Assembly (NCBI GenBank): GCA_937896505.1
Contig: CALBNP010000015.1
Location: 1 to 5,898 of the forward strand
Direction of reading: 5' to 3'
DNA length: 5,898 nt
DNA from: an uncultured Bacteroidales bacterium
GTDB lineage: Bacteria; Bacteroidota; Bacteroidia; Bacteroidales; F082
Shown: positions 1 through 5,856 of the stretch, piece after piece
Layout of the letters: each line of letters starts with the position of its first letter
How positions within the stretch are numbered: the stretch's first letter is position 1
Program-made: the position numbers and the translations under genes
Notes under the pieces: model-generated
What the model was told of the DNA's origin: nothing
Seen by the model: only the letters and a program-made list of their open reading frames with translations
The model's database searches: none

Positions 1-2
1 CG

Positions 3-155
3 GGAAAGGATTACTCGGTTCACAGTGCCTTGTCGCATTTTGTCAGTAATGAGGAATACACAGTGGAACAAGGTCTTGTCTTGTATCAGGAACGAGAGTT
101 CAAAACCAGGGGTCGGATTTTGTATGTTCCGGTTTATTTCTCAATGTTTTTGTGA
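3..155 (+). CDS. C-terminal end of a gene entering from the left, possibly a DUF4143-type ATP-binding protein
   Basis: The frame is open from the left edge and stops at TGA 153-155, giving 50 codons of a truncated protein. The visible part begins GKDYSVHSALSHFV and ends with a hydrophobic tail, RILYVPVYFSMFL. From memory, this pattern of a charged stretch, a short 'LVLY' strand, and a final 'G(R/K)I.Y(V/L)P.Y...F' tail resembles the C-terminus of the large Bacteroidota family of ATP-binding proteins carrying a DUF4143 (restriction-endonuclease-like) domain. No ATPase motif is inside the window, so the assignment is tentative. The stop overlaps an in-frame ATG of the next open frame (TGATG at 153-157), but that ATG is probably not the real start of the next gene. 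The reading frame is well supported because the other two forward frames give no protein-like sequence. The family call is only a guess from the tail. Confidence 0.55.
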   Translation, partial: GKDYSVHSALSHFVSNEEYTVEQGLVLYQEREFKTRGRILYVPVYFSMFL

Positions 156-227
156 TGAATATGGCTGTGGAAACTCTTTTCAAAAATAAAACCGCCTATT
201 TCCTTCGTTTTCTTTCTCAAAAAAACC

Positions 228-235
228 TATCTTTG
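228..235 (+). promoter_or_regulatory. Predicted promoter -7 element of the CPBP-like gene
   Basis: TATCTTTG matches the Bacteroidota primary-sigma -7 consensus TAnnTTTG. A degenerate -33 candidate (TTCG, 204-207) lies 20 bases upstream. Transcription would start at about 240-242, leaving a leader of under 30 bases before the ATG at 269. The identical box precedes purL. The box lies inside the longer open frame that begins at 152/155, which is evidence against that long frame being the true gene. Confidence 0.7.
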
Positions 236-263
236 CGGCATATTGTTGCAACAAAATATCCGC
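235..263. promoter_or_regulatory. Operator-like interrupted dyad, copy 1
   Basis: The outer arms GCGG (235-238) and CCGC (260-263) are complementary. So are the next bases, ATAT (240-243) and ATAT (256-259), with C239 unpaired. The centre holds a perfect 12-bp palindrome TTGTTGCAACAA (243-254). The dyad begins at the last base of the -7 box and covers the predicted transcription start, where a bound repressor would block transcription. The full hairpin is unlikely to form in RNA, because the left GCGG lies upstream of the predicted start. No regulator is identified. Confidence 0.5.
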
Positions 264-268
264 TGTCT

Positions 269-799
269 ATGAAAAACAGTTTCCTCAAAGCCTATCGTTA
301 TCTCTACAAAGTGACTTGGTTTAAGTTTATCTTAATCATGTTGGCGGCATTAGCGGTTATGGATTTTCTTTGTATGCTTCCTGATATTTTTCTTAAAGTG
401 GAAGATCCTTTTGAAAATATTTCTATTGACTTTCCAAAATGGATATGGAATATTTATGCTTGCTTTGTAGGACCCTTAATTGAAACGGCTTGTGTTCAAT
501 ACTTGTTGTATAAGATTTTTGCTTTTTTCATTACCAAGAAAAATAGATTATTCCCTGCTTATGTTTTTGGCAGTTCAATTGTATTTGGATTACTTCACCT
601 TTGGGGAGTCAACGCAAGTATTGGCTGGTACATTATTAGATTCTGTACAGCCATAGCTGGGGGATTGGTTTTTTCCACGACAATGTATTTTATGACTCGA
701 CGAAAACAGCATCCGTTTTGGTCTACGGTTACAGTTCATGCTTTTTGGAATACAGCATTTGGTTACTTATTCTCCATTTTATTCATTTTATTAAAATAA
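269..799 (+). CDS. CPBP/Abi-family (Rce1-like) multi-pass membrane protein, divergent first motif
   Basis: This is a 176-residue, very hydrophobic, inner-membrane protein with about five predicted membrane segments (roughly residues 17-40, 59-87, 94-112, 118-142 and 150-175). CPBP-family glutamic intramembrane proteases carry EExxxR, FxxxH and HxxxN/B motifs. Here motif 1 reads IETACVQ (E72, T73, Q77), so the second Glu and the Arg are replaced. Motif 2 is intact as FGLLH (F106, H110), and motif 3 as HAFWN (H157, N161). From memory, an ET...Q version recurs in Bacteroidota, so activity may persist, but this is unproven. Possible roles include CAAX-type proteolysis, peptide or bacteriocin self-protection, or a non-catalytic membrane function; none can be chosen from sequence. 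I chose the ATG at 269 because the promoter and dyad at 228-263 lie directly upstream in the same layout as at purL. Upstream in-frame starts at 152 (GTG) and 155 (ATG, overlapping the previous stop) would add a 38-39-residue non-hydrophobic tail translated through the promoter. The gene is clearly more AT-rich than purL, which hints at an accessory origin. Confidence 0.75.
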   Translation: MKNSFLKAYRYLYKVTWFKFILIMLAALAVMDFLCMLPDIFLKVEDPFENISIDFPKWIWNIYACFVGPLIETACVQYLLYKIFAFFITKKNRLFPAYVFGSSIVFGLLHLWGVNASIGWYIIRFCTAIAGGLVFSTTMYFMTRRKQHPFWSTVTVHAFWNTAFGYLFSILFILLK

Positions 800-882
800 G
801 AATTCAAGGTTTTGCAGGGCTTCCATTTAGCGGTGTTTCAAAATAAATCACCCTAAATCGTCTTTCCTTCTTCAAAAACTCT

Positions 883-890
883 TATCTTTG
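883..890 (+). promoter_or_regulatory. Predicted purL promoter -7 element
   Basis: TATCTTTG fits the Bacteroidota -7 consensus TAnnTTTG. The -33 region is degenerate, with TTTC at 863-866 as the best nearby candidate. Transcription is expected to begin near 895-897, giving a leader of about 26-28 bases. That leaves no room for a purine riboswitch downstream of this start, so any regulation here would act at the DNA level. Confidence 0.75.
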
Positions 891-918
891 CGGCATATTG
901 TTGCAACAAAATATCCGC
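890..918. promoter_or_regulatory. Operator-like interrupted dyad, copy 2 (purL)
   Basis: Same dyad as at 235-263: arms GCGG/CCGC and ATAT/ATAT around the 12-bp palindrome TTGTTGCAACAA (898-909). It sits over the predicted purL start of transcription. Purine control by a repressor is a natural guess for this location, but the site is not one I recognise as a described purine operator. Confidence 0.5.
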
Positions 919-922
919 TATT

Positions 923-3900
923 ATGATATGTTTTTTTCAATCTGACAATCAGCGTGTTATAGCAGTTGACACGCGCGTTGAGCAATCACCTGAAGACATC
1001 AAGAAACTTTCCTGGCTGTTTGGTAATGCTAAACAGGTCGCACCAAAGTCGCTGAAAGGCTATTTCGTAGGCCCGCGCCGCGAGATGATTACGCCTTGGA
1101 GCACCAATGCCGTGGAAATCACCCAGAACATGGGTCTTACGGGCATCATCCGCATCGAGGAATTCCACAAGGTCGAAAATCAGGATGCTCCTTACGACCC
1201 AATGCTGCAGGCGCGTTACAAGGATCTGGACCAAAATGTCTTCCTCATCGACCGCCAGCCCGAACCTTTGAAATATATCGATGACATCGAGTCGTACAAC
1301 CAGCAGGAAGGTCTTGCCCTCAGTCCTGAGGAAATGGCATATCTGAAGAGCATCGAGGAAAAGATTGGCCGCAAACTTACTGACAGTGAGGTGTATGGCT
1401 TCGCACAAGTCAACTCGGAGCACTGCCGCCACAAGATTTTCAACGGCACTTTCATCATCAACGGAAAGAAGAAGCCGAACACCTTGTTTGCCCTCATCAA
1501 GCGGACTTCGAAGGAAAATCCGAACCGACTGGTCTCGGCTTACAAGGATAATGTGGCTTTTGTCCTCGGCCCGAAGGTCGAGCAGTTTGCGCCAAAAACC
1601 CAAAACAAGGCCGATTATTTCCAGATTAAGGATATTGACACCATCATTTCGCTGAAAGCCGAAACACATAATTTCCCGACCACAGTCGAGCCTTTCAATG
1701 GTGCTGCTACGGGTAGCGGCGGCGAAATCCGCGACCGTTTGGCCGGCGGTCAGGGCAGTTTGCCTTTGGCCGGCACTGCGGTTTATATGACATCCTATCC
1801 GCGCACCGAGGAAGGCCGCGAGTGGGAAAAGGATTGCGAAGCGCGTCCTTGGCTCTATCAGACTCCTGAAGAGATTCTTATCAAGGCTTCCAACGGTGCC
1901 TCCGATTTCGGCAATAAGTTTGGCCAGCCGCTCATCAACGGCAGCCTTTTGACTTTCGAACATCAGGAAGAACAAAGCCTGGGATACGATAAGGTCATCA
2001 TGCTGGCCGGTGGCATTGGTTTTGCCAAAAAGGAAGATGCCAAGAAACTGGAACCTGAAGAAGGTGATGTAATCGTGGTCTTGGGCGGCGATAACTACCG
2101 CATTGGTATGGGCGGTGGTGCCGTTTCGAGCGTCGATACGGGACAATACAGCAACGCCATCGAACTGAATGCCGTGCAACGCGCCAATCCTGAAATGCAG
2201 AAGCGCGTGGCTAACGTGATTCGTGCCATGGCCGAAAGCGATGAAAATCCAATCCGTTCCATCCACGATCACGGCGCAGGCGGTCACTTGAACTGCCTCT
2301 CCGAACTGATTGAAGATGCCGGCGGCGTGGTTTATGTCGATAATCTGCCTGTGGGCGACCCGACTTTGTCCGATAAGGAAATCATCGGTAACGAATCGCA
2401 GGAACGCATGGGCCTGTTGGTCAACAAGAAAGCCTTGAAGGTCATCAAGGAAACCGCTGAACGTGAACGTGCGCCTTATTACGAAGTCGGTCAAGTGACT
2501 GGTGACGAGCGTCTGCGTTTTGCCCGCAAGAAAGGCACGGCTCCTATCGACCTCGCCATTTCCGATTTCTTCGGCAGTGCGCCTAAGACGGTCTTGCACG
2601 ACACCGAGAAACCATATCATTTCAAGAAAATCACTTACAACAAGCGTAATTTACATAAATATGTCGAGCAAGTGCTTCAGCTTGAAGCCGTTGCTTGCAA
2701 GGATTGGTTGACCAACAAGGTTGACCGTTCCGTTACGGGCCGCGTGGCACAGCAGCAGTGCGTAGGCGAACTTCAGCTTCCGTTAAGCAACTTGGGCATC
2801 AGCACTTTGGACTATCAGGGCATCCGTGGCATTGCCACCGCCTTGGGTCATGCGCCTATCGCTGGCCTCATCGATCCAGCTGCCGCATCACGTTTGTCGG
2901 TCTCCGAGGCTTTGACGAACATCGTTTGGGCGCCGATTCAGGACAATCTCACGGGCATTTCGTTGAGCGCCAACTGGATGTGGCCTGCCAAGCAGGAAGG
3001 CGAGACCGCACGCCTCTATCAGGCTGTGAAGGCTTTGAGCGACTATTGTGTGGCTTTGGGCATCAATGTCCCGACGGGCAAGGATTCCCTCTCTATGACG
3101 CAGAAATATCCTGATGGCGAAAAGGTTGTGGCTCCTGGCACGGTGATCGTTTCGGCTGCTGGCGAGGTGAGCAATGTCCGCAAGACCATCCGCCCTGTTG
3201 TGAAACAAGACGAAAACTCCGAATTACTTTACATCGATTTCTCGAAAGATGGCTTCAATTTGGGCGGCAGCAGTTTCGCTCAGGCTCTCGGCGCTGTGGG
3301 TCAGGTTACGCCTGATGTGAAGAGTCCTGCCTATTTCATCAAGGCATTCAATGCCATTCAGCATCTGATCGAAGAAGGTCTGGTGCTTGCAGGTCACGAT
3401 GTTTCGGCTGGCGGCTTGATTACTACTTTGTTGGAAATGAATTTCGCCAATACCGAAGGCGGCATGAACATCAGCCTCAGGGATTTCGACAAGGAAGATT
3501 TGTTCGCGGTTCTTTTCTGCGAAAGACCTTCTGTCGTCATTCAAGTGAAAAACGATGGCGTTGTCCGCCAAATGTTGCGTGAGGCTGGCGTGAAGTTCAA
3601 TGCAATGGGTACTCTTGCCAAGGGTCGCAAATTGATCATTGACCATCAAGGTCATCTCCGCACCTTCGATATTGATGCTTTGCGCGATTTGTGGTTCAAG
3701 TCGTCCTATCTGCTCGACCGTAAGCAGAGCGGCGAACGCAAGGCTTTGGAACGTTTCCAGAACTACAAGAACCAATATCTGCATTATAGTTTCGGCCGTA
3801 ATTTCACTGGCAAGGCTGCCGATTTGGGCATTGATATGCACCGCCGCAAGAAGTCGGGCATCAAGGCTGCCATCATCCGCGAAAAGGGCGATAACGGCGA

Positions 3901-4615
3901 CCGCGAAATGGCTTACGCACTTTATCTAGCCGGTTTCGATGTCAAGGACATTCACATGACCGATTTGACTTTGGGCCGCGAAGACTTGACCGATGTCAAC
4001 ATGATTGTCTTTGTCGGTGGCTTCTCCAATTCCGATGTCTTGGGTTCCGCCAAGGGTTGGGCTGGCGCATTCCTTTATAATGAAAAGGCCAAGAAAGCCC
4101 TCGATAATTTCTATGCCCGCGAAGACACTTTGAGTTTGGGCGTCTGCAACGGCTGTCAGCTGATGATGGAACTCGGTCTGCTTTATCCTGACCATGAGGA
4201 ACATCCGGTGATGAAACACAATGATTCCCACAAGTTCGAATCGGCATTCCTGAATGTTGAGATTGCGCAAAATGACAGCGTGATGCTTTCGTCGCTTTCG
4301 GGCCGCCGCCTCGGTGTGTGGATTGCCCACGGCGAAGGCCGTTTCTATTTCCCGTGCTACCGTGACCAATACGATATCGTGATGACCTACGGACAGGACG
4401 AATATCCGGGCAACCCGAATGGCAGCGACTGGTCGGTGGCTGGCATTTGCTCCAACGATGGCCGCCATTTGGCCATGATGCCTCACCTCGAGCGTGCCTT
4501 CCTGCCTTGGCAGTGGGCCTACTATCCCGACGACCGCAAAGATGACGAAGTGTCGCCATGGATTGAGGCTTTCGTCAATGCAAGGAATTGGATTGTAGAA
4601 AAGACGAAGAAATAA
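923..4615 (+). CDS. purL: Phosphoribosylformylglycinamidine synthase (FGAM synthase), large single-chain form
   Basis: This cytoplasmic enzyme converts FGAR, glutamine and ATP to FGAM, glutamate, ADP and phosphate, step four of de novo purine synthesis. The 1230 residues carry the full set of domains of the large (PurS+PurL+PurQ) form. These are a PurS-like N-terminus (about 1-130), a linker with NSEHCRH (164-170), a first AIRS-like half with KAETHNFP (245-252) and HDHGAGG (448-454), a second AIRS-like half with PTGKDS (717-722) and GHDVSAGG (824-831), and a class I glutamine amidotransferase (about 977-1230). The amidotransferase triad is visible: C1075 in GVCNGCQ, and H1188 and E1190 in PHLER. 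Length is close to that of Bacteroides PurL (about 1230) and shorter than the E. coli enzyme (about 1295). The ATG at 923 gives MICFFQ, matching the MI.FF start I recall for relatives, and fits a promoter ending at 890. No frameshift or missing catalytic residue is seen. It appears to be transcribed alone, with its own promoter and terminator and no other pur gene in the window. Confidence 0.98.
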   Translation: MICFFQSDNQRVIAVDTRVEQSPEDIKKLSWLFGNAKQVAPKSLKGYFVGPRREMITPWSTNAVEITQNMGLTGIIRIEEFHKVENQDAPYDPMLQARYKDLDQNVFLIDRQPEPLKYIDDIESYNQQEGLALSPEEMAYLKSIEEKIGRKLTDSEVYGFAQVNSEHCRHKIFNGTFIINGKKKPNTLFALIKRTSKENPNRLVSAYKDNVAFVLGPKVEQFAPKTQNKADYFQIKDIDTIISLKAETHNFPTTVEPFNGAATGSGGEIRDRLAGGQGSLPLAGTAVYMTSYPRTEEGREWEKDCEARPWLYQTPEEILIKASNGASDFGNKFGQPLINGSLLTFEHQEEQSLGYDKVIMLAGGIGFAKKEDAKKLEPEEGDVIVVLGGDNYRIGMGGGAVSSVDTGQYSNAIELNAVQRANPEMQKRVANVIRAMAESDENPIRSIHDHGAGGHLNCLSELIEDAGGVVYVDNLPVGDPTLSDKEIIGNESQERMGLLVNKKALKVIKETAERERAPYYEVGQVTGDERLRFARKKGTAPIDLAISDFFGSAPKTVLHDTEKPYHFKKITYNKRNLHKYVEQVLQLEAVACKDWLTNKVDRSVTGRVAQQQCVGELQLPLSNLGISTLDYQGIRGIATALGHAPIAGLIDPAAASRLSVSEALTNIVWAPIQDNLTGISLSANWMWPAKQEGETARLYQAVKALSDYCVALGINVPTGKDSLSMTQKYPDGEKVVAPGTVIVSAAGEVSNVRKTIRPVVKQDENSELLYIDFSKDGFNLGGSSFAQALGAVGQVTPDVKSPAYFIKAFNAIQHLIEEGLVLAGHDVSAGGLITTLLEMNFANTEGGMNISLRDFDKEDLFAVLFCERPSVVIQVKNDGVVRQMLREAGVKFNAMGTLAKGRKLIIDHQGHLRTFDIDALRDLWFKSSYLLDRKQSGERKALERFQNYKNQYLHYSFGRNFTGKAADLGIDMHRRKKSGIKAAIIREKGDNGDREMAYALYLAGFDVKDIHMTDLTLGREDLTDVNMIVFVGGFSNSDVLGSAKGWAGAFLYNEKAKKALDNFYAREDTLSLGVCNGCQLMMELGLLYPDHEEHPVMKHNDSHKFESAFLNVEIAQNDSVMLSSLSGRRLGVWIAHGEGRFYFPCYRDQYDIVMTYGQDEYPGNPNGSDWSVAGICSNDGRHLAMMPHLERAFLPWQWAYYPDDRKDDEVSPWIEAFVNARNWIVEKTKK

Positions 4616-4636
4616 TTGAATCTGAATGATAAACAG

Positions 4637-4667
4637 AAAGTGGCTGCGGTTTCGTGGCCACTTTTTT
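4637..4667 (+). terminator. Intrinsic terminator of purL
   Basis: AAAGTGGC (4637-4644) pairs perfectly with GCCACTTT (4657-4664) around a 12-base loop. The run of six T (4662-4667) begins inside the right arm and extends past it. It lies 22 bases after the purL stop and separates purL from the next promoter at 4701. Confidence 0.88.
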
Positions 4668-4700
4668 AGTCTGATAACTTTCGAATAAGGAAATATGTTC

Positions 4701-4708
4701 TATTTTTG
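4701..4708 (+). promoter_or_regulatory. Predicted promoter of the DUF4160-DUF2442 pair
   Basis: TATTTTTG matches TAnnTTTG, with TTTC at 4679-4682 as a weak -33 candidate 18 bases upstream. The ATG at 4735 is 26 bases past the box. The bases that follow (TTTGCAGCATA) resemble TTTGCGGCATA in the two 37-bp repeats, but the palindrome is absent. Confidence 0.65.
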
Positions 4709-4734
4709 CAGCATAATTTAAATTGAAATAGGTC

Positions 4735-5034
4735 ATGCCGACGATCTACGATTATTTTGGAATTGTTTTCAAATTCTATTCGGATGAGCACGAACCCATT
4801 CATGTTCATGTGCAACACGATGGTGGAGAGGCCGTTTTTGAGTTGATACTTGAAAATGGACAATTAACTGAAATCAGGCAAAGGAAGCAGAAAGGCCCCG
4901 CCCTTTCTGAGAAAGATTTGAGGACGGCAAGAGAATTTGTTGAAAGGTATGCCCATAATATCGTTGAAAAATGGGTGAATTTCTTCATTTATAGGAAGAA
5001 AGTCCGTATTACAAAGATAACCAAGAAATTATGA
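4735..5034 (+). CDS. DUF4160 domain protein
   Basis: This is a 99-residue protein whose N-terminus, MPTIYDYFGIVFKFYSDEHE, continues into PIHVHV. That is the signature of the DUF4160 family: a 'MP.I....G..f.f...EH.P.HvHv' core with H19, P21, H23 and H25. A polar strand region follows, then a helix at about 60-82, and a basic tail (YRKKVRITKITKKL) that could contact nucleic acid or protein. The His-rich core could bind metal or be catalytic, but I know of no established function. The gene has its own promoter after the purL terminator and overlaps the next gene by 4 bases (ATGA, 5031-5034), so the two products are probably made together. DUF4160 genes are often found beside DUF2442 genes, an arrangement that recalls small toxin-antitoxin units. 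That role is inference only. The domain call is secure, the function is not. Confidence 0.85.
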   Translation: MPTIYDYFGIVFKFYSDEHEPIHVHVQHDGGEAVFELILENGQLTEIRQRKQKGPALSEKDLRTAREFVERYAHNIVEKWVNFFIYRKKVRITKITKKL

Positions 5035-5285
5035 TGGATGATTATGTAACAATAGTGGGCTTTTTGTGCCATGATAACATTACCATCGATTTGGAGTTTA
5101 GCGATGGCACACATCAACTTGTAGATATTGGTGCATTCATTCGTCGTCATCCTCATCCGCAGTATGACAAATATCTAAAACCATCAAATTTCCGCAAATG
5201 CAGGCTCGAATATGGCAATGTGTGTTGGGGCAATGACTTGGAATTCCATATCGAAGACCTTTATCGGAATGTGATTTCAGCTTGA
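5031..5285 (+). CDS. DUF2442 domain protein
   Basis: This 84-residue protein has the DUF2442 pattern. An N-terminal hydrophobic strand is followed by LEFSDGTHQLVDI (residues 21-33), a basic middle (RRHPHPQYDKYLKPSNFRKC, about 38-57) and a C-terminal core, YGNVCWGNDLEFHIEDLY, that fits the family's 'v.Wp.g.Dl....LY' ending. It is a single-domain form with no fused helix-turn-helix. The gene starts within the stop of the DUF4160 gene (ATGA); two consecutive ATG codons at 5031 and 5034 are possible starts. It has no promoter of its own, so it depends on the one at 4701. Its role is unknown. As the second gene of a coupled pair it may act as a partner or modulator of the DUF4160 protein. It ends 9 bases from the convergent ybaK gene. 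Confidence 0.83.
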   Translation: MMDDYVTIVGFLCHDNITIDLEFSDGTHQLVDIGAFIRRHPHPQYDKYLKPSNFRKCRLEYGNVCWGNDLEFHIEDLYRNVISA

Positions 5286-5297
5286 GAGATTTTCTCA
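5283..5297. other. Small inverted repeat spanning both convergent stop codons
   Basis: TGAGA (5283-5287) and TCTCA (5293-5297) are complementary around a 5-base loop. The left arm begins with the TGA stop of the DUF2442 gene, and the right arm ends with the TGA stop of ybaK read on the minus strand. The stem is only 5 bp and has no long T run on either side, so it is a weak candidate for a bidirectional terminator. Confidence 0.3.
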
Positions 5298-5780
5298 CAC
5301 CGTCAAATCCGCAATAGTCATTCCAACGGTCTGAACCAAATCATCGGGTTTCAGCTTGAATTGCAGGCCGCGCATACCGGCACTTACATAGATGTAGTCG
5401 AACAGCTGGCAAGTTTCGTGAATGAAAGTAGGAAAGGGCTTTTTCATGCCTACGGGCGAGCAGCCGCCACGGATGTAGCCCGTCAGCGGGAGTAGTTCTT
5501 TCATCGGAATCAGGTCGCAGCTTTTGTTGCCAGTCGCCTTGGCAGTCTTTTTTAAATCGACTTCGTCGCAGCCCGGAATGACGCACACGAAATAGCCAAT
5601 CTTGTCGCCTTTCAGCACTAAGGTCTTGAACACTTGGTTGATGTCTTCGCCGAGTTGGTCGGCGATGTGTTGCGCGCCTAAGTCGGTTTCATCTACCTCG
5701 TAGGGAACCAGTTCATATTCAATCTTTTTCTGGTCGAGTATGCGGCAGGCGTTGGTCTTGTTGATTTTGTCTTTTGCCAT
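5295..5780 (-). CDS. ybaK: YbaK/EbsC-type aminoacyl-tRNA deacylase
   Basis: This 161-residue cytoplasmic protein is of the YbaK branch of the INS/ProX editing superfamily. These proteins hydrolyse Cys mischarged on tRNA(Pro) by prolyl-tRNA synthetase, acting in trans as translation quality control. Family marks are TNACRILD near the N-terminus (9-16), QVFKTLVL (49-56) with K52 corresponding to the catalytic lysine (K46 in the Haemophilus enzyme), and the glycine-rich GYIRGGCSPVGMKK (101-114). Length is normal for the family and no key element is missing. The ATG at 5780 is favoured because MAKDKINKTNACRIL fits relatives and a good promoter lies 25 bases upstream. The gene is convergent to the DUF4160-DUF2442 pair and divergent from the gene starting at 5877, so it is most likely transcribed alone. 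Specificity (Cys-tRNA(Pro) versus a related substrate) is inferred from the family and not visible directly. Confidence 0.93.
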   Translation of the reverse strand: MAKDKINKTNACRILDQKKIEYELVPYEVDETDLGAQHIADQLGEDINQVFKTLVLKGDKIGYFVCVIPGCDEVDLKKTAKATGNKSCDLIPMKELLPLTGYIRGGCSPVGMKKPFPTFIHETCQLFDYIYVSAGMRGLQFKLKPDDLVQTVGMTIADLTV

Positions 5781-5805
5781 GATGATGAGCTTTTTGAAAA
5801 TTGGG

Positions 5806-5813
5806 CAAATGTA
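5806..5813 (-). promoter_or_regulatory. Predicted ybaK promoter -7 element
   Basis: On the minus strand this reads TACATTTG, followed by C, matching TAnnTTTG. TTTG elements upstream (in the TTTGGTTTTG region, plus-strand 5830-5840) lie 16 and 22 bases from the box and could serve as the -33. The start codon is 25 bases downstream of the box. Confidence 0.65.
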
Positions 5814-5814
5814 A

Positions 5815-5831
5815 TGCTTTTTCGGAAAGCA
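5815..5831. repeat. Short inverted repeat between two divergent promoters
   Basis: TGCTTT (5815-5820) and AAAGCA (5826-5831) flank the 5-base loop TTCGG. It lies just upstream of the ybaK -7 box and within the upstream region of the rightward promoter. It could be a shared operator, or chance in an AT-rich 96-bp interval. Confidence 0.35.
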
Positions 5832-5848
5832 AAACCAAATAATTTTCT

Positions 5849-5856
5849 TACCTTTG
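5849..5856 (+). promoter_or_regulatory. Predicted promoter of the gene starting at 5877
   Basis: TACCTTTG followed by C matches TAnnTTTG. The ATG at 5877 lies 20 bases past the box, giving a very short leader. The -33 region is not clear. The layout mirrors the ybaK promoter on the other strand. Confidence 0.6.

Larger units (their letters stand above)
228..264 (+). repeat. 37-bp direct repeat, copy 1 (promoter plus operator-like dyad)
   Basis: This segment is identical, base for base, to 883-919. It starts at the -7 box TATCTTTG and ends with CCGCT, 4 bases before the ATG at 269. Upstream of the repeat the two loci are only loosely similar (both have a pyrimidine-rich run, then an A run), so the sharp identity coincides with the -7 box and the dyad. 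The repeat spacing is 655 bp and encloses the whole membrane protein gene. Confidence 0.95.
883..919 (+). repeat. 37-bp direct repeat, copy 2 (purL promoter region)
   Basis: Identical to 228-264. It ends 3 bases before the purL ATG at 923, against 4 bases at the first copy. The 83 bases between the stop at 799 and this repeat hold no gene. They contain an imperfect 7-bp hairpin (832-852) without a T run, so no good terminator separates the two genes. Confidence 0.95.

Noticed and set aside
1..190. Alternative forward frame open from the left edge to 190
   Set aside because: The competing frame ending at 155 reads as a plausible protein C-terminus, while this one is Cys/Arg/Ser-rich and runs past the junction without any recognisable feature.
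832..852. Hairpin GGTGTTT-caaaata-AATCACC as a terminator after the CPBP gene
   Set aside because: The stem has a mismatch and is not followed by a T run, so it is too weak to call.
228..919. Direct repeats as ends of an insertion sequence
   Set aside because: The enclosed gene is a membrane protein, not a transposase, and no terminal inverted repeats flank the unit. The repeats coincide with promoter elements.
800..922. Riboswitch upstream of purL
   Set aside because: The predicted transcript leader is under 30 bases and no purine-aptamer-like structure is visible in the 123-bp gap.
986..2620. Open frame of 544 codons antisense to purL
   Set aside because: It lies wholly inside the well-supported purL frame and has no promoter or recognisable domain. 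It is explained by the codon bias of purL, which leaves few stops on the opposite strand.
2758..3114. Forward open frame of 118 codons inside purL
   Set aside because: It is out of frame with purL, rich in Arg, His and Ser, and purL is intact across it, so there is no frameshift or nested gene signal.
3224..4559. Several antisense open frames of 186-205 codons in the 3' half of purL
   Set aside because: They are shadows of purL codons: His/Arg-rich or otherwise unprotein-like, overlapping each other, with no family resemblance.
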